From: Rubritalea tangerina
Lineage (GTDB): Bacteria > Verrucomicrobiota > Verrucomicrobiia > Verrucomicrobiales > Akkermansiaceae
Assembly (NCBI RefSeq): GCF_042683245.1
Contig: NZ_JBHUJB010000046.1
Location: 62,001 to 126,000, forward strand
Direction of reading: 5' to 3'
DNA: 64,000 nucleotides
Shown: positions 25,382 through 33,606 of the stretch, piece after piece
Position numbering within the stretch: position 1 is the stretch's first letter
Layout of the letters: every line of letters begins with the position of its first letter
Position numbers and translations under genes: made by a program
The notes under the pieces: generated by a model
Databases searched by the model: none
What the model was told of the DNA's origin: nothing
The model's input: the letters and a program-made list of their open reading frames with translations, nothing else

Positions 25382-25774
25382 CTCCACCAGCATGCACAGG
25401 CTTAATGCTAACAAAAACACCACAACCATGGTACCCAGCCACATCACCACCTGCATGCCGGTAGACCGTTTATAACGGTTGGGAACATCATTAAGCATAT
25501 CATCCCCCTCTGAGCTTTCCTCCGGCTCATCAACCTCCCCCACTACTACTTCTGGTGCATCTTGTTCTCGCAATTGCTTAATCAATGCTACCGCTGGCTC
25601 GTAATCTTCATCGTTCACCACCCACAACTCAGGATAGACCTGTTGGAATGGTACTTCCCCAGCAGCTAACTGAGCATACTCGTTCTTAACTGCCGTCTCC
25701 ACCCCCTCTTCCTGTAGAACCGACTGGTAGTACCCCACCATTGTCATGTCCTGGTCTTCATACACTTTCCGCAT
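25370..25774 (-). CDS. DUF2007-like protein with C-terminal membrane anchor
   Basis: 134 aa. The first 70 residues (MRKVYEDQDMTMVGYYQSVLQEEGVETAVKN start, then PELWVVNDEDYEPAVALI) follow the pattern of DUF2007 putative signal-transducing proteins, a small alpha/beta fold resembling PII. A polar acidic linker follows and a single TM segment closes the protein (about 112-133). It overlaps the 3' end of convergent trmD by 12 nt. Function unknown. It lies 3 nt after the SH3-like gene and is probably co-transcribed with it. Confidence 0.7.
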   Translation of the reverse strand: MRKVYEDQDMTMVGYYQSVLQEEGVETAVKNEYAQLAAGEVPFQQVYPELWVVNDEDYEPAVALIKQLREQDAPEVVVGEVDEPEESSEGDDMLNDVPNRYKRSTGMQVVMWLGTMVVVFLLALSLCMLVESLF

Positions 25775-25777
25775 GAC

Positions 25778-26479
25778 CTAATATCCAAAATAAATTGGGG
25801 GCACAATAATACGAATGTTGCCCGGGCTGTTGTTCTCCAAGCTCGAAATAGCAGTCACCACATCATTCTCAAACTCCACAGTCAACTTCTCCTGTTCCTC
25901 TACAGTCACATGAGAAAATCTGCGAAAAACCTGCCCCGTCCTAGGATCTACAGTATTCGTATAGTGTTTCTGCTCCTTGCCTTTGATGAACTCCCACTTT
26001 CCTGAACGCCCCTCCTTCGTTAGCCGACTCTCCTTTTTCGTAGGCTCACCAATCGACTTCTGTACCTCACCAATCGTCATACCAATCGCAACCTCTTTGT
26101 TCGCAATCAACTCACGAATCGCCATCTCCCTCTCATAATGCTTCTTAAGCTCCTCTACAAATTTTGGCTTTGTAGATGCCAAATTCTTTGGAGATACCCA
26201 GCCAGTCACCATGCTATGCTTCGCTTTCCCCTTCACCTTGTATCCCTTGTCCGTCATCCCCAATAGCTGCAGCTTCGTATCCTCAGGATAGGTACCTAAC
26301 TTCCGCCCACCTTTCTTGGTCGCAAACACCGTTGTCGGCTTGACCACTAACAATGTCATCTTCTTGTCTGATTCAAATAAGACCACATCCGGGTCGTTAT
26401 CCAATCGCGACTGAGCCATGCTCATTTGGCTAACACATAACCACAAGGCTGCGGTCACAAGAGAGATCAATGGTTTCAT
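25778..26479 (-). CDS. Exported protein with bacterial SH3-like domain
   Basis: 233 aa from the ATG at 26479. Seen: a signal peptide (about 1-22), an SH3-like region (about 40-105: LLVVKPTTVFATKKGGRKLG and TGWVSPKNL), and a second part with GMTIGEVQKSIGEPTKKES, which resembles the start of SmpA/BamE-type small lipoprotein domains. It is probably periplasmic. The function is not known. The upstream start at 26542 lacks a signal and is rejected. Followed after 3 nt by the DUF2007-like gene. Confidence 0.7.
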   Translation of the reverse strand: MKPLISLVTAALWLCVSQMSMAQSRLDNDPDVVLFESDKKMTLLVVKPTTVFATKKGGRKLGTYPEDTKLQLLGMTDKGYKVKGKAKHSMVTGWVSPKNLASTKPKFVEELKKHYEREMAIRELIANKEVAIGMTIGEVQKSIGEPTKKESRLTKEGRSGKWEFIKGKEQKHYTNTVDPRTGQVFRRFSHVTVEEQEKLTVEFENDVVTAISSLENNSPGNIRIIVPPIYFGY

Positions 26480-26485
26480 GAATAA

Positions 26486-26514
26486 ACTATGAACCAAATT
26501 CTCACATTCAGCAA
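26486..26514 (-). promoter_or_regulatory. Candidate promoter of the SH3-like gene, leaderless layout
   Basis: Minus-strand TTGCTG (26514-26509), 17-bp spacer, CATAGT (26491-26486), 6 nt to the ATG at 26479. The -35 matches only its first three positions; support comes from the same geometry at other genes. Confidence 0.4.
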
Positions 26515-26647
26515 ACCTGTTCTCACAGCCCCACATAGCCAACCCGTCAAGTACACTTCAGAATCTCCAAAAAAAGCATCGCTCGCCATCAAGATTTTTG
26601 ACAAAACCCTCTCAAGCAGCCCCCCTAAGAATACACATTTTAAGATT

Positions 26648-27931
26648 ATGGTAGGTCCACTCTCACAAAAGCTCTTCGCCAAAGCAAAAACGGTCATCCC
26701 TGGCGGCGTCAACTCTCCAGTCCGTGCATTTAAAAATGTCGACGGCGACCCCTTCTTTGTCCGCAGAGCCCAAGGTTCTCGTATCACTGATGTCGATGAC
26801 AAAACCTATATCGATTACATCGGCACTTGGGGCCCTGCCATTCTTGGCCACTCACCCATCCAACTCACCCAAACCATCCACGAAGTAGCCAAAGATGGCG
26901 TATCCTTCGGTGCTCCTTGCCCGTGGGAAATCGAAATGGCCCAAACAATCGTCGACTGGGTCCCCTCAGTCCAAAAAGTCCGCATGACCAATTCTGGCAC
27001 GGAAGCCACCATGTCAGCCATCCGCCTCGCTCGTGGATTCACAGGAAGAGATAAAGTCATTAAGTTCGACGGTTGCTACCACGGACACGTCGACCACCTT
27101 CTCGTAGCGGCCGGCTCCGGCGCCCTCACCCACGGTGAACCTGACTCCGCCGGTGTCCCTAAAGACTTCTCAAACCAAACTATCGTCCTCCCATATAACG
27201 ACTTTGAAGCCATCCAAACTGTGTTCGATTCTATCGGCGACCAAGTCGCTGCCATCATCCTCGAACCCTTCCCCGCAAATGCCGGATTCGTCTTTCCGCG
27301 CGAGGGCTACCTCGAATTCCTCAGAGAAATCACCACCAAACACGGCACCGTTCTCATCTTCGACGAAGTGATGACAGGTTTCCGCGTAGCAAAAGGCGGT
27401 GTCCAAGAACTCGTCGGCGTCACCCCGGATCTCACTTGTATGGGGAAAGTCATCGGCGGCGGACTTCCTGTCGGCGCCTTCGGTGGCCGCGCTGATATCA
27501 TGGACTGCGTCGCACCCATCGGCCCGGTCTACCAAGCTGGCACCCTCTCAGGTAACCCACTCGCCATGGCTGCCGGCCTCGCCCAACTCAAAGCTCTAGA
27601 AGCGGCAGACGGCTATAACCAACTCGAAAAAACTGGAGCCCGCCTCGAAGCCGGTATCCGTGGCCTACTGAAAGAAAACGGCCTAGACTTCACCTTCCAC
27701 CGAGTAGGCTCTATGTTCTGCCTCTTCTTCACTGGGAAAGAAATTTGGAATGTCAATGACGTCAATGGAGCCGACATGGAAGCCTTCAAGCGCTTCTTCT
27801 GGGCACTCCTCGACGATGGTGTCTACATCGCACCCAGCCCATACGAAACGGGTTTCATTTCTCTTGCTCACAGCACCGGAGATATCGATGATACCCTCGA
27901 CGCCATGTCCAAAGCATTTAAGGTCATCTAA
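26648..27931 (+). CDS. hemL: Glutamate-1-semialdehyde 2,1-aminomutase
   Basis: PLP enzyme of the C5 tetrapyrrole pathway, converting glutamate-1-semialdehyde to 5-aminolevulinate. 427 aa from the ATG at 26648, which gives the family start LFAKAKTVIPGGVNSPVRAF. Seen: TNSGTEATMSAIRLARGFTG and the PLP lysine in GKVIGGGLPVGAFGG; FDEVMTGFRVA carries the cofactor Asp. An in-frame reading from 26489 adds 53 residues of no family resemblance. A TTGACA (26598-26603) lies 45 nt upstream but has no good -10 at normal spacing. Confidence 0.95.
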   Translation: MVGPLSQKLFAKAKTVIPGGVNSPVRAFKNVDGDPFFVRRAQGSRITDVDDKTYIDYIGTWGPAILGHSPIQLTQTIHEVAKDGVSFGAPCPWEIEMAQTIVDWVPSVQKVRMTNSGTEATMSAIRLARGFTGRDKVIKFDGCYHGHVDHLLVAAGSGALTHGEPDSAGVPKDFSNQTIVLPYNDFEAIQTVFDSIGDQVAAIILEPFPANAGFVFPREGYLEFLREITTKHGTVLIFDEVMTGFRVAKGGVQELVGVTPDLTCMGKVIGGGLPVGAFGGRADIMDCVAPIGPVYQAGTLSGNPLAMAAGLAQLKALEAADGYNQLEKTGARLEAGIRGLLKENGLDFTFHRVGSMFCLFFTGKEIWNVNDVNGADMEAFKRFFWALLDDGVYIAPSPYETGFISLAHSTGDIDDTLDAMSKAFKVI

Positions 27932-27958
27932 GCTCGAAATTTCTTAGATTTATTTGTT

Positions 27959-27984
27959 GTAAGGTGGGACATTTCCCGCCTTAC
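27959..27984 (+). terminator. Hairpin after hemL
   Basis: 10-bp arms gtaaggtggg / cccgccttac with one G-T pair and a 6-nt loop, followed by tcctctc rather than a T-run. It lies 28 nt past the hemL stop. A second hairpin (28033-28053, ttccgaa / ttcggaa) sits just before the tRNA and may protect or process its 5' side. Confidence 0.5.
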
Positions 27985-28056
27985 TCCTCTCATCCTAACG
28001 AAGGATCTAGAGCACTCTCTATACCTTCTAACTTCCGAAACTTTGCTTCGGAATTT

Positions 28057-28131
28057 GGTCCCATGGTGTAATGGATAACACATCGGTTTCCGGAGCCGAG
28101 GATCCAGGTTCGATTCCTGGTGGGACTACCA
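28057..28131 (+). tRNA. tRNA-Arg (anticodon CCG)
   Basis: 75 nt, CCA encoded. Acceptor arm GGTCCCA / TGGGACT, D-stem GTGT / ACAC, anticodon arm TCGGT / GCCGA with loop TTCCGGA (anticodon CCG, reads CGG), T-arm CCAGG / CCTGG. The first acceptor pair is G1-T72 (G-U), which is unusual. It is separated from hemL by about 125 nt with weak hairpins. Confidence 0.95.
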
Positions 28132-28138
28132 CTTATCT

Positions 28139-28873
28139 CTAATAATCTATGAAATCGCTCTCGATCTCCTCTAGATTCTTGTCGTAGGTCACGCCAGCTT
28201 TCAGCGTCAACAACGTACTTCCAAACTTCTCTACCAGAGTCGTAGGTACAGACCTAGAAGCCACCACATTCTTCTTCTCGTGGACTATCACAACATAGCC
28301 TAAGTACTTGGCCCCATGCTTGTAGCCGACTTTATCATAGACCGTACGATAGGTCTTACATTGAATGATGTGCTTCCCTGCTCCATCAAGCTTAGGCAAA
28401 TCGTGCGTCTCTTTCTGAAACACCTTGATGCTAGATGTATCGCTCAATGGCCTTCCTAAGGTAAGAACAGTCACCTCAGCCTCTTTCGACTCTAGGTTGT
28501 TATCCCCATTCTCAATCGTAACCACCGGCTTAATCGTTAAAGTACGATCATCATCATAATCTTGGCGCGATCTCGAGCTCTTGCCCGAATCAAATTCAAT
28601 TTCAAAATCAGTAGACAAACCACCTCCAGCATCTTTCCACTTCTTAATTTTATTCTTAGAAGCAACATCGAGATCCGCCAACTTAATGGTATGAACCTTG
28701 TGGTTCTTGGCCAACTTTACGGTAACCTCTTTGTCATCAGACTTCTGTAAATACACACTCACAGACTTACCTGAGGTGTTCGTGATAGATATGGGCTTAT
28801 TCTGAGCCCCTGCCAGCGACACTGAGCAAATCAAAGCAAGAATGCTGAGGGGAAATGACACATTTGTTTTCAT
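28139..28873 (-). CDS. Exported protein with SHD1-like domain, unknown function
   Basis: 244 aa from the ATG at 28873, with a signal peptide (about 1-23). Residues about 38-80 (VTVKLAKNHKVHTIKLADLD, then KNKIKKW) follow the pattern of the small SHD1/SLA1-type beta module that is frequent in exported proteins of Planctomycetes and Verrucomicrobia. A second region (about 110-240) is beta-rich with many charged residues. Function unknown. It is convergent with tRNA-Arg, its stop lying only 8 nt from the tRNA end. Confidence 0.65.
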   Translation of the reverse strand: MKTNVSFPLSILALICSVSLAGAQNKPISITNTSGKSVSVYLQKSDDKEVTVKLAKNHKVHTIKLADLDVASKNKIKKWKDAGGGLSTDFEIEFDSGKSSRSRQDYDDDRTLTIKPVVTIENGDNNLESKEAEVTVLTLGRPLSDTSSIKVFQKETHDLPKLDGAGKHIIQCKTYRTVYDKVGYKHGAKYLGYVVIVHEKKNVVASRSVPTTLVEKFGSTLLTLKAGVTYDKNLEEIESDFIDY

Positions 28874-29032
28874 TTTATTTTTTGACACGCACCTTATTTG
28901 CACAAAAACCACCGTTTGAAAACACTTAAGTTTAGCAAACTTGTCACATTACTCAGAATTGCGTACACAGACGATTTCGCAGCAAATTGAATTGATGCGG
29001 AAGAAATTAGAGAAAATCGGGCTTTTTCGGCT

Positions 29033-29061
29033 TTGACCTTTAACTAAAACTTGCCTAGTTT
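29033..29061 (+). promoter_or_regulatory. tig promoter
   Basis: TTGACC (29033-29038), 17-bp spacer, TAGTTT (29056-29061), followed directly by CCCGCC. It gives a leader of about 64 nt before the ATG at 29132. The rpmG promoter has the same -10 form and downstream CCGCC. Confidence 0.6.
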
Positions 29062-29131
29062 CCCGCCCCCGTGCTGAACGACTTACGAAGTCGCACACGC
29101 TAAACGATCAATCTATCGAACCAATTTCGTC

Positions 29132-30469
29132 ATGAATATCACAGTAGAAAAGAAAACATGTGCCGCAACAGTCAACGTTGAGGTTCCTGCAGACAAGGTC
29201 GCTTCTGAGCGCAAAAACATTGTTAAAGCATACATGGGCCAAGCTAAGATCCCAGGCTTCCGCCCAGGTAAAGCTCCTGTGAAAATCGTTGAAAAACGCT
29301 TCGAAAACGAAATTAAAGAAGAACTCACTAACCGCTTGGTTCAAGAGGGTTGCCAAGAAGCAATCAAACAAGAAGAGCTTAAAGTCCTCAACGTACAAGC
29401 GCCTCAATCACCCGAGTTCAAAGAAGACGGTGCATTCGCATTTGAAACTTCAGTCATGCTCGCTCCTGAGTTCGAACTTCCTGAATACAAAGGTCTTGAA
29501 ATCGAAGTTCCATCCACTGAAGTCGCCGACGAAGACATCGACAACAGCCTCAAGGAACTCCAACAGCGCTTCGCTGACTTCAAAGACGTTGAAGATCGTG
29601 CTATCGAAGAAGGCGACTTCGCAGTTGTCGACTTCACAGCTACTCTCGACGGCAAGCCAGTCGCTGAAGCTATCGGTAAGCCAGCTGGCTTCCTCGAAGG
29701 ACGTGAAGGCCACTGGGTAAAGATTGAAGAGGATTCTTTCCTCCCACACTTCGGCCCACAACTTGCCGGCCTCAAAGTTGGCGACGAAAAAGATGTCACC
29801 GTCACCATCGGTGAAGACTTCCCAATTTCTGACGTACGTGGCACAGACATCGTATTCGCTGTCACCATCAAAGAAATCAAGATTCAAGAGCTCCCTGAAC
29901 TCAACGACGAGTTCGCTGGCAAGCTCCTCCCTGAAAAAGGCCTCGATGAACTTAAAGATGTCATCAAAGAGCAACTCGGCCAAGAGAAGACACGCGCTGC
30001 TGAAGACGCAAAAGTCAACCAAATCGTTGAACAGCTCAACCAAGCTGTCGACTTCGAACTTCCTGAAGAACTCGTTGCCGCAGAAACTCAAGGCAACATC
30101 CAAGGTATGGCTCAGCGCGCAATGCAACAAGGCATGACGCAAGATATGCTCGAGTCACAAAAAGAAGAACTCGAAGAGTCCGCTTCTAAGCAAGCGGTTA
30201 CAAATCTCAAGACCAACTTCCTCCTCCAGGAAATTGCCTTCAAAGAAGGTATCAAGGTCGAAGACCAAGACGTTCTCCAACGCATCTATCAGATGGCTCA
30301 GCAGGAGAATAAAGCTCCTAAGAAGTACATCAAAGAACTTCAAAAGGCGAATGCGATTCAGAATGTTAGAAATTCTGTCCTCATCGGTAAGACTATTGAC
30401 TTTTTGGTAGAGAACGCAAAGGTATCTGGTACAACTGAAAATGTTACCGAAGAAAATACCGATGCTTAA
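29132..30469 (+). CDS. tig: Trigger factor
   Basis: Ribosome-associated chaperone and peptidyl-prolyl isomerase. 445 aa, full length. Seen: the ribosome-binding N-domain with GFRPGKAPVKIVEKRF (the GFRxGxxP signature), a central FKBP-type domain from about 150 to 250 (GDFAVVDFTATLDGKPV), and a long helical C-domain. The clpP start codon overlaps its end, the common tig-clpP-clpX order linking folding and degradation. Confidence 0.95.
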   Translation: MNITVEKKTCAATVNVEVPADKVASERKNIVKAYMGQAKIPGFRPGKAPVKIVEKRFENEIKEELTNRLVQEGCQEAIKQEELKVLNVQAPQSPEFKEDGAFAFETSVMLAPEFELPEYKGLEIEVPSTEVADEDIDNSLKELQQRFADFKDVEDRAIEEGDFAVVDFTATLDGKPVAEAIGKPAGFLEGREGHWVKIEEDSFLPHFGPQLAGLKVGDEKDVTVTIGEDFPISDVRGTDIVFAVTIKEIKIQELPELNDEFAGKLLPEKGLDELKDVIKEQLGQEKTRAAEDAKVNQIVEQLNQAVDFELPEELVAAETQGNIQGMAQRAMQQGMTQDMLESQKEELEESASKQAVTNLKTNFLLQEIAFKEGIKVEDQDVLQRIYQMAQQENKAPKKYIKELQKANAIQNVRNSVLIGKTIDFLVENAKVSGTTENVTEENTDA

Positions 30470-31109
30470 TTCTCAAAATACCAACCCAATGGTTCCGCAG
30501 GCGAATTATTATCCAATCCCCACGGTCATCGAGCAAGATGGCCGCGGTGAACGCGGGTATGATATCTACTCTCGCCTCCTCAAGGACCGCATCATCTTCA
30601 TTGGCACTGCGATCGACGATCACGTAGCCAACGCCGTCATCGCTCAGATGCTCTTCCTGCAAATGCAGGACCCCAAGAAAGACATCCACGTATACATCAA
30701 CTCACCAGGTGGCTCGGTCACCGCTGGTTTGGCAATGTACGACACGATGCAATTCCTCACATGTGATGTGAACACCTACTGTATCGGTATCTGTGCCTCC
30801 ATGGGCTCAGTCCTCCTGACAGCTGGGACCAAAGGCAAACGCTTCTGCTTGCCTAACTCACACGTCATGATCCACCAGGTATCAGGTGGAGCTCAAGGAA
30901 CTGCTTCAGATGTCGAACGTACTGTCGAGTTCATGTACGGCCTCAAAAGCCGCCTTAACAACATCCTCGCTAAGCACACAGGAAAAACTGCGAAGCAAGT
31001 TGAAAAGGATGCCGACCGTGACAACTACATGTCCGCAGAAGAAGCGGTTGCCTATGGCTTGGTAGACCAAGTTCTTGAGATCAGCAATACTCCTGACAAA
31101 AAGAAGTAA
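30462..31109 (+). CDS. clpP: ATP-dependent Clp protease proteolytic subunit ClpP
   Basis: Serine peptidase that forms the Clp barrel. 215 aa from the ATG at 30462. Catalytic residues: Ser in GICASMGSVLL, His in NSHVMIHQVSGG, Asp in DRDNYMSAEEA. The IG substrate-gate region and YINSPGGSVTAGLAMYDTMQ are present. The ATG overlaps the tig stop by 8 nt (ATGCTTAA). A second ATG at 30489 (MVPQANYY) would remove nine residues and is a possible alternative. Confidence 0.95.
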   Translation: MLNSQNTNPMVPQANYYPIPTVIEQDGRGERGYDIYSRLLKDRIIFIGTAIDDHVANAVIAQMLFLQMQDPKKDIHVYINSPGGSVTAGLAMYDTMQFLTCDVNTYCIGICASMGSVLLTAGTKGKRFCLPNSHVMIHQVSGGAQGTASDVERTVEFMYGLKSRLNNILAKHTGKTAKQVEKDADRDNYMSAEEAVAYGLVDQVLEISNTPDKKK

Positions 31110-31135
31110 GCCTACTCACTTTTAACGACTTAATC

Positions 31136-31168
31136 ATCCTGCAGGCATTATTCCTGCAGGATTTTTTT
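31136..31168 (+). terminator. Intrinsic terminator of tig-clpP
   Basis: 10-bp stem atcctgcagg / cctgcaggat with loop cattatt, followed by an unbroken run of seven T. It separates the tig-clpP transcript from clpX. In the remaining gap up to 31383 only a small hairpin (31307-31324, gagtgc / gcactc) is visible; no clear clpX promoter. Confidence 0.95.
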
Positions 31169-31383
31169 ATTCTCTCCATTCATAAAACCTACACGCCTAA
31201 TTCGATGAGCTCTGAGCCTCTTCTTTCTTGCAGTGACCATAGATTGAGTGCAAACTTCCCAAACGAGAGTGGCTCAGTCATAATAGACCACCAGCGACTC
31301 GACAGAGAGTGCCACATAGCACTCAAAAATAGCTCAGCAAAAATCTCTCCGACTAATAAAAGTAGCGGTTCCGAATTACCATC

Positions 31384-32670
31384 ATGGCACGTTCAAATAA
31401 TCTTACCCTGTGTTCCTTCTGTGGCAAAAGCCATTCCGAAGTCAAAAAATTGATCGCTGGTCCTGGCGTCTATATCTGCGATGAATGTATCGAGGTGTGC
31501 TCCACGATTCTTCAAAAAGAACTCAATGGCGTCAGCAAGTATGCCAACTCGCCCACCGACATTACCGCCCCAGCCACACCACACACTGACGCGCTCACTC
31601 CTGCTGAAATTTGCACCAGACTCGACGAGTACATTGTCGGTCAAGAGCACGCTAAAAAGACCCTCTCAGTGGCGGTTTATAACCACTACCAACGCCTGCG
31701 TCAGCATGATCATAGCTCAGACCCTGAACTTGATGGCGTCGAAATCGAAAAATCAAACATCCTCATGCTTGGGCCCACAGGCTCAGGGAAAACACTCCTA
31801 GCCCGCACCCTCGCCCGCGTACTCGATGTCCCATTCTCAATCGTCGATGCCACCACTCTCACTGAAGCTGGGTATGTAGGTGAAGACGTCGAAAACATCA
31901 TCCTCAGACTCCTCCAGGCTGCCGATGGTGATGTCCAGCGCGCTGAACGCGGCATCATCTATGTCGATGAAATCGATAAGATTGGCCGCAAAACAGAAAA
32001 CGTATCCATCACACGTGATGTCTCTGGTGAGGGCGTCCAACAAGCCCTTCTCAAAATCCTGGAAGGCACTGTCTGCAATGTCCCCCCACAAGGCGGACGT
32101 AAACACCCACAGCAAGAATATATCCAAGTCAATACGGAGAAGATCCTCTTCATTGTCGGCGGCGCCTTCGTCGGTATGGAAGACCTCGTACGTGACCGCC
32201 TCGGTAAACGCACACTAGGTTTCCAAGTATCAGAAGAAGACATCACCCACACCGAAGATAGAGATATTCTCACTAAGGTCCAACCCGAGGACCTCCTCCA
32301 CTTCGGTCTCATCCCCGAATTCATCGGACGTCTCCCAGTCTTCTCCTCACTTAGGAAACTCGATGAACCTGAACTCGTACGCATTCTCACTGAGCCCAAG
32401 AACGCAATGGTAAAACAATACCAAAAGCTTCTCAGCATGAATGAAGTGAAACTTAAAATTACCAACGACGGCCTCACCGCCCTCGCTGAAGAAGCAGTCC
32501 GTCGGGGCACCGGAGCACGCGCACTCAGATCAATTGTCGAAAACCTCATGCTCGATGTGATGTACGACGTTCCAAGCCGGAAAGACATTGAAAGCGTCAC
32601 CATCAATCGTGATGTCGTCGAAGGCAAAAAACAACCAATCCTCAAAAAGAAAAAGAGCAGCGCAGCATAG
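31384..32670 (+). CDS. clpX: ATP-dependent Clp protease ATP-binding subunit ClpX
   Basis: AAA+ unfoldase that feeds substrates into ClpP. 428 aa. Seen: N-terminal C4 zinc finger (CSFCGKS and CDECIEVC), Walker A GPTGSGKTLLA, Walker B IIYVDEIDKI, pore loop GYVGEDV, sensor-2 region GARALRS, and the IGF-type ClpP-binding loop region around LGFQVSEED. Here the tripeptide reads LGF instead of the usual IGF. It is separated from clpP by a terminator and 214 nt, so it has its own transcript. Confidence 0.95.
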   Translation: MARSNNLTLCSFCGKSHSEVKKLIAGPGVYICDECIEVCSTILQKELNGVSKYANSPTDITAPATPHTDALTPAEICTRLDEYIVGQEHAKKTLSVAVYNHYQRLRQHDHSSDPELDGVEIEKSNILMLGPTGSGKTLLARTLARVLDVPFSIVDATTLTEAGYVGEDVENIILRLLQAADGDVQRAERGIIYVDEIDKIGRKTENVSITRDVSGEGVQQALLKILEGTVCNVPPQGGRKHPQQEYIQVNTEKILFIVGGAFVGMEDLVRDRLGKRTLGFQVSEEDITHTEDRDILTKVQPEDLLHFGLIPEFIGRLPVFSSLRKLDEPELVRILTEPKNAMVKQYQKLLSMNEVKLKITNDGLTALAEEAVRRGTGARALRSIVENLMLDVMYDVPSRKDIESVTINRDVVEGKKQPILKKKKSSAA

Positions 32671-32701
32671 TTGCAACAAGCTCACCTAACCTTCTTTCAA
32701 G

Positions 32702-32732
32702 TCCCGCACAAACACTGTGCGGGATTTTTTTT
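32702..32732 (+). terminator. Intrinsic terminator of clpX
   Basis: 9-bp stem tcccgcaca / tgtgcggga, 5-nt loop, followed by eight T. 31 nt past the clpX stop. Confidence 0.95.
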
Positions 32733-32785
32733 ATCCCACTTGCCCCAGAAAACACAAGCTCTCTACTAACAAAGACCTTAAACAA

Positions 32786-32816
32786 CAAAAAGCCCCAGTA
32801 TCACTGAGGCTTTTTT
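32786..32816 (-). terminator. Intrinsic terminator of tRNA-Ser
   Basis: Stem agcc-c-cagt / actg-a-ggct with one mismatch and loop atc, flanked by A on the left and T on the right, so it works in both directions. On the minus strand it lies 9 nt after the tRNA end. Confidence 0.8.
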
Positions 32817-32824
32817 GCTTTGAA

Positions 32825-32914
32825 TGGCGGACCGGGAGGGATTCGAACCCTCGATACCGTTTCCGGTATACTCCCTTAGCAGGGGAGCGCTTTCGACCAC
32901 TCAGCCACCGGTCC
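32825..32914 (-). tRNA. tRNA-Ser (anticodon GCT)
   Basis: 90 nt with encoded CCA and a long class II variable arm (TATACCG / CGGTATC). Acceptor GGACCGG / CCGGTCC, anticodon arm CTCCC / GGGAG with loop CTGCTAA, T-arm GAGGG / CCCTC. Discriminator G73 is a serine identity base. A TTGACG on the minus strand (32970-32965) may be its -35. Confidence 0.97.
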
Positions 32915-33011
32915 AGTGATTCGTAAGTCGAACGTGCAGGGAAAAAACCATATCAGCCCCCTAACGTCAACCCTGCAGCTTAAAAAAGAGTCGCTTTTTT
33001 TCATCTCAAAC

Positions 33012-33039
33012 TTGAGCTTCCCCCCCTAAACTCTAAGCT
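33012..33039 (+). promoter_or_regulatory. Promoter of the 33049 lipoprotein gene, near-leaderless
   Basis: TTGAGC (33012-33017), 16-bp spacer, TAAGCT (33034-33039), 9 nt to the ATG. The leader would be about 2-3 nt. Confidence 0.45.
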
Positions 33040-33048
33040 TTATTCATC

Positions 33049-33447
33049 ATGAGACTTACTCACATTGCTCTGCTTGTTTCACTCTCAGTCGCTTGCATCA
33101 ATGCTTGCTCAAATTCCCCCACCCCGCCCACTGAAAAAAAAGCACCAGTCGATCAACTTGTCGGTAGAGTCGCAGCTGTTTATCAAAATGACAATTACCT
33201 CCTTGTCCAAAAATACCGCTCCTTCCCCACCGATATCGACGCCATATTCTATTCACGTGGTGAGGATGGCTCAGTCAACACTCTGACGATGACTGGACAG
33301 AAACTTGGCCAGTTCTACGTCGCCGACCTCAAACAAGGTTCCTACACCCTCAATGACCCCGTCTTCATGCGCGATCTTCGTAACAAATCTCAAGTGGATG
33401 AAAATAAAGCCAATGCACAACAACAATTGAAACAACAACTCGAATAA
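33049..33447 (+). CDS. Small lipoprotein, unknown function
   Basis: 132 aa. Seen: a signal peptide with lipobox INAC (Cys about residue 20), then a Pro/Lys linker, a beta-rich core (VGRVAAVYQNDNYLLVQKY, LGQFYVADL) resembling a small barrel, and a charged Gln-rich helix at the end. The core resembles the short barrels seen in several Verrucomicrobia lipoproteins, but I assign no family. It is followed by an AT-rich region and the MarR gene. Confidence 0.65.
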   Translation: MRLTHIALLVSLSVACINACSNSPTPPTEKKAPVDQLVGRVAAVYQNDNYLLVQKYRSFPTDIDAIFYSRGEDGSVNTLTMTGQKLGQFYVADLKQGSYTLNDPVFMRDLRNKSQVDENKANAQQQLKQQLE

Positions 33448-33478
33448 TTTTCTCAAAATTTGAAAATTTAAGTCCCTA

Positions 33479-33509
33479 TTTACGTAGATATTTTAAAAAA
33501 GTTTATAAT
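33479..33509 (+). promoter_or_regulatory. Candidate promoter of the MarR-family gene
   Basis: Perfect -10 TATAAT (33504-33509) in a strongly AT-rich stretch; the best -35 is TTTACG (33479-33484) at a long 19-bp spacing. It predicts a leader of about 90 nt. Confidence 0.4.
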
Positions 33510-33558
33510 TTTTGTTGCTCGTTTTTCAAAAAAAATGTTAGGATGTGATCCACACCGC

Positions 33559-33578
33559 GAGACTCAACGCTTGAGACT
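33559..33578 (+). promoter_or_regulatory. Candidate operator in the MarR-family gene leader
   Basis: Inverted repeat CTCAA-CGC-TTGAG (33563-33575) overlapped by two direct GAGACT copies 14 nt apart (33559 and 33573). It lies between the candidate promoter and the ATG at 33607, where MarR proteins often bind to repress themselves. Short arms, so tentative. Confidence 0.35.
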
Positions 33579-33606
33579 TAACCAACACTTCACACTATCG
33601 CCTCCT

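Noticed and set aside
26489..26647. Long N-terminal extension of HemL
   Set aside because: 53 added residues have no family resemblance, and the protein from the ATG at 26648 matches the normal start.
29450..30142. 230-aa open frame opposite tig, and 158-aa frame at 29404-29880
   Set aside because: Shadows of the tig reading frame; no start signal and no family resemblance.
31959..32645. 228-aa open frame opposite clpX
   Set aside because: Shadow of clpX caused by its codon bias; tig-clpP-clpX order explains the region.
32965..32970. Full promoter for tRNA-Ser
   Set aside because: TTGACG is present, but the place for the -10 holds only T/A runs, so the pair is not convincing.
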